A DNA stretch of 64,000 nt from Porphyra umbilicalis (taxonomy: Eukaryota; Rhodophyta; Bangiophyceae; Bangiales; Bangiaceae). The stretch covers positions 124,001-188,000 of the forward strand of contig KV918778.1 of NCBI GenBank assembly GCA_002049455.2, read 5' to 3'. Position numbers and translations under genes: made by a program. The notes below the pieces were generated by a model. It saw nothing but the letters and a program-made list of their open reading frames with translations. It had not been told where the DNA came from and did no database searches. Shown here one piece after another: positions 9,966-19,324 of this stretch (within the stretch, counting starts at the first letter, position 1; each line of letters opens with the position of its first letter).

Positions 9966-12042
9966 ATGGATGACCGTCATGTTTTTCTTGCTACTCGCAA
10001 CCCCACCATTCCGGCAGCTTGCCGCACTTTTGCGCTAACGGGTGTCACCAAGGCATCGGGCGACGACGTGCGCGCCCACTTGATGAGATCCTGGCACCTG
10101 CACCTTCGTGCATTTGACGACGAGGAGACGGCCGAGCTGTGGACTGAGGCAACGGTTGTCAGCGACGAAACCGCCCTACCGCCACTACTTCCCTTCCCCT
10201 TCCCCTCCGCCTTCGCCTCCCTCCCTCCGCTTCTCGTCGCCTCCGCCTACCCCCCCCGCTCCAATGCCAACCTGCCAACCTTCCCCCCCGTTTGCGGCAC
10301 ACTTGTACGAGTGTGCGTCGCCGGCATCGAGTCAGTGGTTGATCTCGCCGACCCTCTCAGTGCCGCCAATTTCTTCATGTCGATCGGCGGTACGGCTACC
10401 AGGAAGGAGGTCCTCGTTAGTGGGCTGCCACAGCTGCAATGCTCGTTCACTACAAAACAAGTCTTTGCACCCTCCACGCGTTGCCCTCCCGCTCTCGACC
10501 AAATCGTCACCGTGTCTCCTCGCGAAGACAAGAGGCGGCGGCTCACAACCTCTGTGGTTCCACTCAGTTCCAAGGTCCCCTCATCCTCCGCCGACCACCA
10601 TGACGCCGTTGGCGCTGGAAGCGGCCAGCCTCGGAAACCCGTGGCTTGGGCGTACGCGGGTAGCGTCTCCGGTCGCCTTTGCGGCCATGCCGTCAAGGAG
10701 GACATTGCAGCACGGCTTCCAGTCAGTTTAGTACCAGACACAGTGGCACTGCACACCTATTTGGACGAGGAGGCTCTGCGCGTGTGTCGCCTGCTTTCCG
10801 CCCAACAGAGAGTCCTTCTGACTCGGCCGCCTGGATGCGACAAGACCCACCTGGTGAACCAGGCGGTGACAGCGATGCGCGGAGCCGGCCTCGCCGTCGC
10901 GGCGTGCGGGAGCTGGGGGTTGGCGGCGGCCCTTGTCGGGGGCACTACTGTGCACAGCTGGGCGGGCTTCCGAAACGGTGTCTTGGAAGTTTCGTCGCCG
11001 CTCGAGACGGTCGTGAACGATGTCATCCCGTATGACGCCCAGGCGAGGATGTGTGCCGCAATGGTCCTGGTTATCGACGAGGTCGGCACCTTGTCAGCGG
11101 TGTTCTTGACGCGCCTCCACGAGGTGCTTCGAGCGGTCCGCCGGCGACAGGTTGCATTGGGCGGCTTAACCTTGCTCGTGGCTGGGGACTTCCTTCAGCT
11201 GGCTCCGCCGTTTGGTAACTACGCCTTCTCGAGCGACAAGTGGAGGCTCGTCTTTGGAAAACGCGCAGTCATCCTCAAGACCACTTGGCGGCAGATGAGG
11301 GACCCGCAGCTGCTCGGCCTACCTCTACGGCTTCGTACGGGTCATCACACCGACGCCGACATGGCGTTGCTTGCTACGCGCCGCACGGCAGTGCCCCCCC
11401 CCAATGTCATCGGTTTTTTTTTTTTCACGCTCTGGATGTGGCCGAGAAAAACGAAGAGGAGCTGCGGCTTCTTCCGGGGCCTTCTGTGGTCTTTGAGGCG
11501 GTCGACGGGGTGGAGGACGCTCCCTACCTCACGCTGGTGCGCACGTCGGCGTTGCTGGACGGGGCGCTCAAGTACCCCGTGTTATCTCTCTGCGAGTCCG
11601 CGCCGTGGTGGCGGTGCCCACCGCCTGCCTTGCGTCACGAGGTGTGCCCTGCGGGACGCGTGGGGTGATCATCTGTTTTCGGGTGGTTGGGCAGCGGCGG
11701 TACCCGCGCGTGCGCTCTGTGCTGCCGACGGGCGGCAGCACGGTGCTACACGTGACACCGGCTATCGGCCATGCCTTCGACTTGGATGGCGTGAAGAGGG
11801 CCGCGACACGCCTGCAAGTGCCGCTCGTGCTTGCGTGGGCGTCCACCATCCACTCGGCGCAAGGGTGGTCGTTGGAGGAGGCGGCCGTGGACCTCAGCAA
11901 CGCGTTTGCTGCTGGGCAGGCTTTGTCTGGCCTCTCTCGGACATCCACCCTTGCTGGCTTGCACCTCATCGGCTTTGACGAGAAAAGGATTCTTGTCGAC
12001 GAAGCGGCACTTGCCTTCCACGAGTCACTTGCTCCTCTTTAA
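9966..12042 (+). pseudogene. PIF1-type superfamily 1 helicase, broken, copy A
   Basis: Helicase motifs occur in the right order: Walker A-like PPGCDKTHLVNQ (near 10,830), Walker B VLVIDEVG, motif III GDFLQLAPP, a conserved WRQMRDPQ, and near the C-terminus STIHSAQGWSLEEAAVDLS and LSGLSRTSTLAGLHL, which are the PIF1/RecD-type motifs V and VI. About 250 residues precede the helicase domain with no known domain. The reading frame is broken after the central motifs, and the lysine-preceding glycine of Walker A is Asp here but Gly in copy B. PIF1 helicases unwind DNA and are part of Helitron and some other large mobile elements; no Rep/HUH nuclease is visible beside it. The frame may start at 9,966 or be spliced to an upstream exon at 9,932. 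Confidence 0.8.
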
Positions 12043-12602
12043 TAAACAACGTTATCTCGTGCTGCACGTGCTTGTCCCACATGACGGCACGCTCTCGTTG
12101 GCGATGCTGCGCCACGGATCCCATACTTCGTCTCGTGGCTGTGGTGCTTTGCACGGGTTGCGTGTGCCAGGATAGTGTGAAGCGAAAATGCGTACTTGTT
12201 GATATGGCTTTCGCAATGCAATTCAGGTCAAAATGACTAGCATCCTGATACAAGCATCCGGCATATGTGCACATCAAACTGTGTGGATGGGAGAGGATTT
12301 AGGATATCAACAATCCTTCAAATGAGGTGAAGATCTCGGTGCTTCGGTGGCCGACTACTCTTTTGCTGCACCTCGCACTGCGAAACCCTTAGTTGGGAGC
12401 TGCAGTGCGTCGCTCGGCTCGTCTGATCGTGTTCGGCTCCCGCACGCTTCTTGACGATCGGCAAGCGCTCTCACTGCTTGGTGCCCTCTCCCCGTTGCAC
12501 GCAGAGGTTCAATCCTGGTGTCTAGCGCACCCTTCCCTCAACGTTTGCATACTACGGTTGAGGCTACGCCCCCTCTCCCTTACCGCTTTGTTCCAGGCCG
12601 TC
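12043..12602. other. Spacer between helicase and next gene, copy A
   Basis: No gene. It includes the empty target site for the Tc1/mariner-like MITE of copy B: the TA at 12,264-12,265 in GCATATGTGC. An upstream open stretch from 12,393 continues into the following gene but has no ATG-linked domain. Confidence 0.5.
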
Positions 12603-13235
12603 ATGCCCCCTGTCGCGAAGCCTGAGCCTGCCGGAACCTCGGCCAACCCGTCAGCTGTGCAGCCCGAGCCGACGGCAACCACGACTGCGGCTGGGCCGAC
12701 TGCTTCAGCTCTGCCCGTCGAGGTGGAGGCGACGGCAGCGGCTGCGGTGCCTGTGTCGGTACCAGAGGAGATGCTGGAGGCCGCGAGCTCGGCGGCCGAA
12801 GCAACCGCCGCGGCGCCGGTACCACCAGCGACTACATCCCCCTACTCCTCCGACTTTTGGGTAGCATGTGATGAACACATGGAAGAGGCCGTCCGCACGG
12901 TGATTTACGCGGCCAAACAGACTGGCTGCTTTGTAGCGCAAGCGGCTGCGTATAGGGCCAGGAGACTTGGGTCGAGGGACGCTGACGAGGCCAACATCGA
13001 CGCTGGCGTTGCGGACAACATCGCTGGCGTGTATGCGGACTTGGCGGTCAAGGCTGCTGCCGCCATGTGCGTTACTACGGAAACTGCAGTTGCTGCCAGT
13101 TACACCAACAGTGTCATCTACAACTACGAAATAGTTGCCGACGGCATCAAGCGGGACATGTCGGTCGAGTACACTCGAGCCGTGGCACTGAGTGACAACT
13201 TCAATGATGCTTATGCTACGCCCCCGCAGCTGTAA
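12603..13235 (+). CDS. Unknown 210-residue protein, copy A
   Basis: Starts MPPVAKPEPAG. The first 80 residues are Ala/Pro/Thr/Glu-rich and probably disordered. The C-terminal 120 residues are an ordered-looking, mostly helical region (AKQTGCFVAQAAAYRARR, GVADNIAGVYADLAVKAAAA, VIYNYEIVADGIKRDMSVEY). No family is recognised. The frame is open upstream to 12,393, but the start at 12,603 was preferred because the sequence before it has no protein-like character. In copy B the same frame (52,996-53,628) is interrupted, so the gene is either intact only here or simply decaying more slowly. Confidence 0.45.
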   Translation: MPPVAKPEPAGTSANPSAVQPEPTATTTAAGPTASALPVEVEATAAAAVPVSVPEEMLEAASSAAEATAAAPVPPATTSPYSSDFWVACDEHMEEAVRTVIYAAKQTGCFVAQAAAYRARRLGSRDADEANIDAGVADNIAGVYADLAVKAAAAMCVTTETAVAASYTNSVIYNYEIVADGIKRDMSVEYTRAVALSDNFNDAYATPPQL

Positions 13236-13508
13236 CGTGCTCTGTTGCTTCTTCGCGTGGTGGGCTTTGACTGCAAGTTATGTACCGTTAGTCATTGCAT
13301 CGTCTCCGTAAATGAGATATTGTCTATTCTATAGGTCGGTGTCTCATCACCTCTTCACAATCAGGTCCAAATCTGCAGACCATCAACCAGCGACATGAAG
13401 GTGGTTGACGACCAGCAGACGAGTGGTACCTCGTGTCGAGAGCACCAACTTTGTGTGGAGGGGAAGCTCGAAGAGAGGAGCATGGGACAGCTGACGACTG
13501 CGGCTCAG

Positions 13509-14999
13509 TCACATGTGGAGCTCATCAGCGTCTGTAGCGTCAGTGGCGTTGGCTGCTGCGACGGCGGTGGCGACGGCGCCCCCACTGGTGCGCTCGGGCG
13601 AGGTCTCCCGCCCGGCTGCCGCGACTTTGGCCTTCTTGGTGTGCCGCGCAGCGTGCTCCGAGCCCGCCCCGCGGGAAACAGAACGACGTACTGACGCGGA
13701 GTCGGAAGCAGCGACCAGCACCGACTGGGTCTGCAGCACGGTCCCGAGAGCTGTGTCGTTCCGCGAGTTGGCCGCCGCTTGAGAGTTGGCGTGCGAGGTG
13801 ACGCGATCAAAGCCCTTGTGCAGCAGGCTCTTCACGTCGGCCAAGCCCGTGGCGGTGGTCATGGCATCGTTCCGCTCCGCCTCCTCCTCCAGCATTGCGT
13901 GTGCCAGGCGGCTGGCATAAAGCAAGGACGACGAGCGGCGGTGAAGAGCGGAAGAGTGCAGCGTTGTTGCGCCGTCGGAAGCGGTCACGGCGAACGGCAG
14001 AGAGGGGGTGTCGCGTGCTGGGGCGGTCGCATGACACGCCTCTCGGTTGCCGGTGGCGCTAGGGGTGGCAGGAGAGGGGGATGTGTCGGCGCCACGCTGG
14101 GACGTTGGGCTGCAGAGCGTGGGTGGGGCCATTTGGGGAGGGGCGGCCATTTTCTTGAGCGCCGCAGCGTCCCCGAGAAGCGCAATGGGCGCGGCCTGGC
14201 GGCGACGAGCGTCAGCCGCCAGAAGCGCCGAAGCACCATCCACGCCCACACCGACAGGATGCGCTACTGCAGCTTGATAGTACGCTAACGCCCCCCGGGC
14301 GACTTGTGCATCTCCTTGCACAAACGCCATGGTCGCCAGCATGCGGGCCTCTTTGACCGTGCTGTTGGACGCGTTGAACCGCAGAGGGCTCGTCTTGAGG
14401 GACTGTAAAGATTCGTCCGCGCCAGCAGGGATGGTTCTTTCGGCGCAGAGCGCCGACAACGTCGCCCTGTCCGTTGTATCACTTCTTAACAGCTGCATGG
14501 GCACCGCCGGGAGGTACGCAGCGGGTGCCCCCGTGCTGCCCTGAACGGGACTCGCGTCGTCCCAAGTCCACGCGTCCACGCCAGCGTGCAGATCCGCCTC
14601 TAGTGCTCCGACGCCATGCGTCACTCGCCGAGAAGCCGTGGCGGCCGCGCGTGTCGTCGATGCTGCCACCCGACCAACAGACACAGCTGCAGCGACAGCA
14701 GTGGTTAAGCCGGCGGAGGGAGCCAGAGCAGCATGGTGCGCAGCCTCGGTTGACTGTACCCGCACAGCAAGTGAGGGAGGCGGAAGCTGCCAAGGACCAG
14801 TCAGCAACGCAGCCGCAGTCGCAACTGTCTCGCCGGGTCCGCCGGGGGGTACGAAGGGCGTACCACCCGATCTTGGGGCCGTGGCAGCGGGCGGAGCCCT
14901 GATAGACGCACGTTGTCCGGCGCCATGGAGGTGAGTGGTGGTGGATGGGACGGGGAGGGGTGCCGCGCGTGGCGATCCAGGTTGGACCGCGGAGGCCAT
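13509..14999 (-). CDS. Unknown 496-residue protein crossing the right border of copy A
   Basis: A single long open frame with an ATG at 14,999. The protein is Ala/Ser/Thr-rich with a central ordered stretch (AERTIPAGADESLQSLK, TVKEARMLATMAFVQGDAQV), a helical segment (SLLYASRLAHAMLEEEAER) and a basic KKAKV that could be a nuclear localisation signal. It ends ATDATDADELHM, and those last codons and the TGA lie inside the shared repeat. The acidic tail reads as one natural C-terminus across the border. That suggests the gene belongs to the repeat unit and that copy B lost it, rather than the repeat having landed on a host gene. No family recognised. Confidence 0.5.
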   Translation of the reverse strand: MASAVQPGSPRAAPLPVPSTTTHLHGAGQRASIRAPPAATAPRSGGTPFVPPGGPGETVATAAALLTGPWQLPPPSLAVRVQSTEAAHHAALAPSAGLTTAVAAAVSVGRVAASTTRAAATASRRVTHGVGALEADLHAGVDAWTWDDASPVQGSTGAPAAYLPAVPMQLLRSDTTDRATLSALCAERTIPAGADESLQSLKTSPLRFNASNSTVKEARMLATMAFVQGDAQVARGALAYYQAAVAHPVGVGVDGASALLAADARRRQAAPIALLGDAAALKKMAAPPQMAPPTLCSPTSQRGADTSPSPATPSATGNREACHATAPARDTPSLPFAVTASDGATTLHSSALHRRSSSLLYASRLAHAMLEEEAERNDAMTTATGLADVKSLLHKGFDRVTSHANSQAAANSRNDTALGTVLQTQSVLVAASDSASVRRSVSRGAGSEHAARHTKKAKVAAAGRETSPERTSGGAVATAVAAANATDATDADELHM

Positions 15000-15181
15000 G
15001 CTCAAGGGAGAAAACAGAGGTGTCGCAGGGTGGGCCACGTGCGTGGCGTGGGCACACCATCGAGCGGCAGGCGGGCGTCACCCGCATGACGTCTACGACA
15101 GCTGACGGCTACTTGTCTCGCAGAGCTTGCGCAACCGCGGCCACGTGCATCCAGGCCCAGTCAGTTCAATTCTGTCACCGT

Positions 15182-15300
15182 TCAAACACTTGAAAGCTTG
15201 GCCAAGGTTTGAATATTCAGTCTCAGTCGGCCCGCAGCCAGTTTTGTTGACTGGCATTCAATCAATATTGTTGGGCCAATAGGAAGGCCAGGTGCCAGCG
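15182..15300. other. Junction between NOM1 and repeat-associated sequence
   Basis: AT-rich bases containing the short palindrome GCTTGGCCAAGG and the inverted-looking words GAATATTCAG and CAATATTG. The NOM1 similarity fades here and the 496-residue gene begins just beyond. This may be the edge of the inserted unit, but no target duplication can be verified because the other edge lies outside the window. Confidence 0.35.
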
Positions 15301-17980
15301 TGCCGCGAGGCTCCGGGCTGCCGAAGTCGGCGGGCGCCCGCAGCACCGCATCGACGCGCCGCCGCGTGGTGGCGGCCGCGTCCCACCAGCGCCTGACCGT
15401 GACATGCGGGTCGGTCAATTCGGCCCACCCCACGTCGATCGGCGCGGGGGGCGCGCCAGCCACGCCGGCACTGACCCACTGCCACTGCCGCGCGTCCTCG
15501 TCGGCGGCGCTGCCACCGCCGCTGCCGCCGCCGCTTTCGCGACCACGGGACCCCCGGTTGTGCACCACTTCATAGACGAGGGAGAGCATGATGGCGAGGC
15601 GGCCGCGGTCGGCGGCGGCCGCCTCGGAAGCCCCGACGCCATCGCCGCCGCGGACGCTGCCGTCATCGTCGCTGTCGGTGTCGCTGTCGCCGTCACCACT
15701 TCTGCCACCGTCGTCGTCATTTACCGCGGCGCCTCCCCCCGCGCCCGCACCGGCAGCGGGCGCGGGGAGAGCCGCTCCCACCTCTGCCCCCCGACGCTTG
15801 ACGTACACGAGCAAATCCCGAACGCCGCCAGGGTCCTTCACCCGCAGCGCGTGGCCCGCCACGCGCAGCAGCGCGAGCAGCACGTCCACATCCGCCCCGA
15901 GGAGGATCGACGCCACCTCGGCCGCCGCGCCGAGCACGGTGCCGCCCGCCACGGCGCCGCGGTAGAGCCAGCCGAGGAGGCTTGCATGGGCGGGGGCGGC
16001 GGGGCCCCCGCCCCCCCCGGCGCCCCGCGCGGCGGCGAGGCGGGCCGCGAGGCCCGCCGCCAATGGCGCACCGGCCGCCGCGTCGACAATGTTGGAAAGT
16101 CGGGTGGTGGTGGTTGGAAAGTAGAGTGGTGGTGGTCAAAGTGTAGTTGCCTACCCGCTCTCTCCTTCACCCCGGACTCTTCCTCCCCCGCATATGTACC
16201 CGCCGTGTCGCTCAGTGTGGGTGCTCAGACCCTGCACACACGCCACCCGGACCCACAAGCGCCAGACGTGCCCCAAACGTCCACGCACCAGTCTCCCAAC
16301 CGCCGCGCCCCCTCGCGGCGTCCATCCGTCCGCACAATCCAGGGACGGCCGTCTGTCCGTTCCCGTGGGGGGGGTCACCTGAATGCGCCCCAGGCGTGCA
16401 ACCCCACCCCGAGCCCGGTCCTTCCTCCGGTATCATCTCGGCGGCCTCGGCGCCGAATTCACGCGCTCCCCCGGGCGCCACTCGCCCGACCCGCCCCGAC
16501 AGCGGTCGCGCACCGTCTGCTGCCGCCCCTCAGCGCGTGTCAGTCGCCACGCCCGCGCACCGGGCGCCTCCACAACCGCCACAGGCCTCGACCGACAAGC
16601 CACTGTCCCGATCGCCGCCAGCAGTCCCAACCCAAAGTCCCAAATCTCATCACAAGTACCGCGCGGTTGGGTGAGCGCAATTACTCACATTCCAACAGAC
16701 AAGCCGGCTGACGTGGGTGACGATGGCCGCGAGGGTGGCGGCGTAGGGAGAGCCCTCGCCCCCGTTGGCGGCGCCGTGGAACGCCGCGTCGACGAGCACG
16801 CCGACGCAGTCGGCGCGGGGGGCGGCCGCCGTGCCGCCGCCGCCGCCGCCAGTGGCGACGAGCGACGCGAGCTGCGCGCCGATGCCGGCCACGTTGCCGG
16901 TCGTCAGCCGGCTGAGGAGGCCTCGGAGGCGCCGGCGGAGGCGGTCGACGGCGGCGGTGCCGTCGCCGTCGCCGCCGCCGGCGGAGCGCAGGCGGGGGGG
17001 GATGTACTTGGCGGTCGTCGAGGGGGGGGGAGTGGCGACGGCGGGCCCGTCGTCGCCATCGTCGTCATCATCGCTGTCCCCGCCGCTGTCCCGATCTGTC
17101 CCGTTCTCCGCACCGCTGCTGCTGTCGTCTGCACCGAACCAGTCGTCCGCGTCAGAGCGCGAATCGTTGCCAACGTCCGACGCAGACGCGTCCACTTCCG
17201 AAGACGCGTCCCCGTCGCCGCCCGAGTCGGATTCCCCCCCACCCGAGTCGGACGCCTCCTCCCCCGACAGCAAACCACCATCGTCGCTGTCAACCCCCCT
17301 CCCCCCACCGTCACCAGCCGCATCACCAACGGCGCCGCCACCCCCCCCCTCATCCTCTGACGTCTCGTACTCCTCCACGTCCACCCCATCGTCGGCCACC
17401 CGCCGCAGCTTCTTGGGCGGCTCACACGCGCGGAGGAGCGCGAGCAAGTCGGGGTCGCCTGCAAACTCCGTGTCATAGTTGAACGACGCGTCCCCGTCCC
17501 CGCCGGCGTCCCCACCGTCGCCCGCGCCGGCGGCGCGGCGCTTGACGTTTTTGCCGCAGCGCCGGCGGCCGCCAGCGAGCTTCCGCTCGAGGCGCTGGAT
17601 GAGCGCCACGTCTGGGTCCCCCGCCGCCCCCGCCGCCCCGCCGTCGTCGACGCTGACACTGCCCACGTCTGGCGCATACGAGGCACGGAGCTCCGCTTCT
17701 GCCTCGGCGCGGGTGCCGCCAATGGTGGCGGCAGTCAGCTGCGCGGCCGTCGCAGACGCGGCGCGCTCCCGCTTGCGCCGCCGCTTGGCCGCCCGCTTGG
17801 TCGCCGCCGGCTCCGCCGCCTCTGCCGCCGCCGCCGCCGCCACCGCCGCCGCCTCACCGTCGCCACCGCTGCCGCCGCCACCGCCGCCGCTGTCGCCACG
17901 CCTAGCGGTCGCACGAGCGGCCCCGCGAGGTGCGTTGCGCGGCGCACCCCCCCCCCCCGCGCGCGGCAGCGGCAAGTGGC
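15290..17980 (-). CDS. NOM1: NOM1/SGD1-like nucleolar MIF4G protein, C-terminus missing
   Basis: This is a host ribosome-biogenesis gene, the only clearly conserved one here. Exon 1 (17,980 to about 16,690) encodes basic KRAAKRRRKRERAA, a segment DPDVALIQRLERKLAGG, a long acidic Asp/Glu/Ser region, and then the family hallmark KYIPPRLR followed by VDRLRRRLRGLLSRLTTGNV at the start of the MIF4G domain. A GTGAGTAA at 16,688 (reading down) ends this exon; the next coding block (about 16,090-15,300) carries DVDVLLALLRVAGHALRVKD, MLSLVYEV and a W-rich segment with RRWWDAA, all placed as in yeast Sgd1/human NOM1. The rest of the family protein, including the MA3 domain, is absent. Foreign sequence starts near 15,300. 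The upstream end is uncertain: the open frame reaches past 17,980 without a clear ATG. Confidence 0.75.
16100..16688 (-). other. Probable intron of the NOM1-like gene
   Basis: The minus-strand 5' splice site GTGAGTAA begins at 16,688. The 3' site is not certain; one candidate AG lies in GGGTAG near 16,145. The interval has frames on both strands but none with NOM1 similarity, and it is less biased than the flanking exons. Confidence 0.45.
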
Positions 17981-18363
17981 GACGCGGGTGACCGCCCCCC
18001 CCCGGGGCGGGGGGCCCCCGACCCCGCCACGCCTTGCGGGCGGCCTTGCGCGCCGCCGCGTGCGTGCGCGGCAGCCGCGGGAGCGGGTAAAGACGGAGAG
18101 CTCCGTGCCGGCGCGGACCTCGTCAACAAAGGTAGGATCTCACTCAGCCACAGAAACTCTGGAATACCATCGCGAGCTGGGCACGAGATCTTGTCGGTTG
18201 CAGCAGTCACAGAGCTGTAATAATGCACTGCGGCTCGTCGGGCGTCTGACAGCAAATTCGACGGCTCGTGAACGCTCTTTTCCCACCAAAAACCTGGCGC
18301 CGTGCCGCGTGGCTGCGGCGCCGTAGGCGTGGGGGACTCGAAGGCGCTCGCCGCCGCCACCGT
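17981..18363. other. GC-rich region upstream of the NOM1-like gene
   Basis: Likely promoter or 5' region of the minus-strand NOM1-like gene. The open frame of that gene may extend into the first 100 bases as a Gly/Pro/Ala-rich stretch. No RNA gene, repeat or promoter element is evident. Confidence 0.35.
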
Positions 18364-18434
18364 GCTGTGCTGCGCAAGTGGGGTCGGAGCACATTGTCCT
18401 TTTTTCCGATGCGGAACACACATTCTGATGTGTG
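18364..18434 (+). repeat. 70-bp inverted repeat, left arm
   Basis: Begins GCTGTGCTGCGCAAGTGGGG and ends near ACATTCTGATGTGT. The reverse complement of 26,391-26,460 matches it with only a few mismatches. The two arms bracket the second YR retrotransposon and about 1.1 kb of other DNA. They could be the terminal inverted repeats of a short DNA transposon that the retrotransposon later entered, or two independent insertions in opposite orientation. Confidence 0.8.
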
Positions 18435-19005
18435 CGGCCACGGCATTTCGACTCGTCATTGAGCGTTCGACGGGAGTGAAGCTCGGCACATTCTAAGAGG
18501 GTCCTTGCACACTGCCCGCATGTGTAATGTGTACCTGCATCGCGGTGCTGATGCCTCTTTGAGAGCCAATAGACTGGCGCCGTTTGGTTGCCAATTGTCC
18601 AATGGGAGCCATGCAGCACCTTCCATGGGGACGAGACCTGAGATGAAACATGATGTCTGACCAGCCTCCTGGAGTTGGGCAAGTTCTTGCTGCAGTTCGC
18701 CGTGGAAGACGAGAATTTGGGCGTTGCCCTGCCAGCGGCAGCGGTGGTGGACGTCGTTGGATGACGCTACACATGAGCCAGCCTCCCCGTGTGCGTTATT
18801 TATGCGGCGCTGGCTGGAGGAGGAGCTTACCATTATGGAGCTCTTCATCATGCGTGTACAGTACGAACGTGCCCGAGTTTGAGCTGTGCGCATGAACAGA
18901 TGGGGTCGTGCTGCAGGACATTGCACTGGCGGCCGAGCGACTCTATCACACTCTCCTACTCAAGATAGTTGCCCCTGATGTGGATAAAGATGAAGACTAT
19001 GGTTA
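18435..19005. other. Interval between inverted-repeat arm and YR element
   Basis: About 570 bases of mixed composition with no supported gene. If the 70-bp inverted repeats are element termini, this is the left internal part of that element, the right part being 25,839-26,390. Confidence 0.4.
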
Positions 19006-19324
19006 CTACAAAAGAGGAGAGGAGCCCGCGTATGACATGTGACGTTGTGTATTTAATCGATGAGCTGCAGACGAAAAAAGAAAATCCGGAATGTCCAGAA
19101 GTGAGTAAGAATCAGTACAGAGAGTGCCCTCGCATGTACCAAAAAACAATGGTTGTGCGCAAAAGCGAGCGAACGCTCCGACCCGGGGGGGAGGGAGGGA
19201 GGCGAAAAAACAGCGGACGTGGGGAGCCGGGGAGCAGCACCGGGAGACGCGGGCGGCGTCGCCTTATGCGGGCTGGAAGTGGACTCGGGCGGCCGACGCG
19301 TGTGGCTACGCGCTGGCTGCACGC

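Larger units (their letters stand above)
1..13536 (+). repeat. Large dispersed repeat, copy A (left end outside window)
   Basis: This stretch is repeated in the same orientation at 32,736-53,929. Position 1 aligns with 32,736, and the match continues to about 13,536, where copy B stops matching at 53,929. Identity varies locally from about 94 to 99%. Copy A lacks the large insertions of copy B and so serves as the empty-site reference for them. It has its own changes: an expanded 19-bp minisatellite and a MITE fragment at 3,959. The unit carries coding remnants (cysteine-rich peptide, SAP/Myb-like protein, PIF1-like helicase) and older nested transposons. Whether it is one giant mobile element or a segmental duplication cannot be decided, because the left end of copy A is not in view. 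Confidence 0.93.

Noticed and set aside
12500-12535. tRNA-like word GGTTCAATCC
   Set aside because: The flanking bases do not form a T-stem, and no A-box or acceptor stem is present at the right distance.
1-13536. Unit interpreted as a Helitron because of the PIF1 helicase
   Set aside because: No Rep/HUH nuclease motif was found, and the right border does not show the CTRR end with a nearby hairpin; the perfect hairpin lies 8 kb inside. Not excluded, because the left end is not in view.
13509-13536. Both copies targeted to the 3' ends of host genes
   Set aside because: The apparent gene at copy A probably continues into the unit itself, and the frame beside copy B is a recombinase fragment, so there is no good evidence for targeting.
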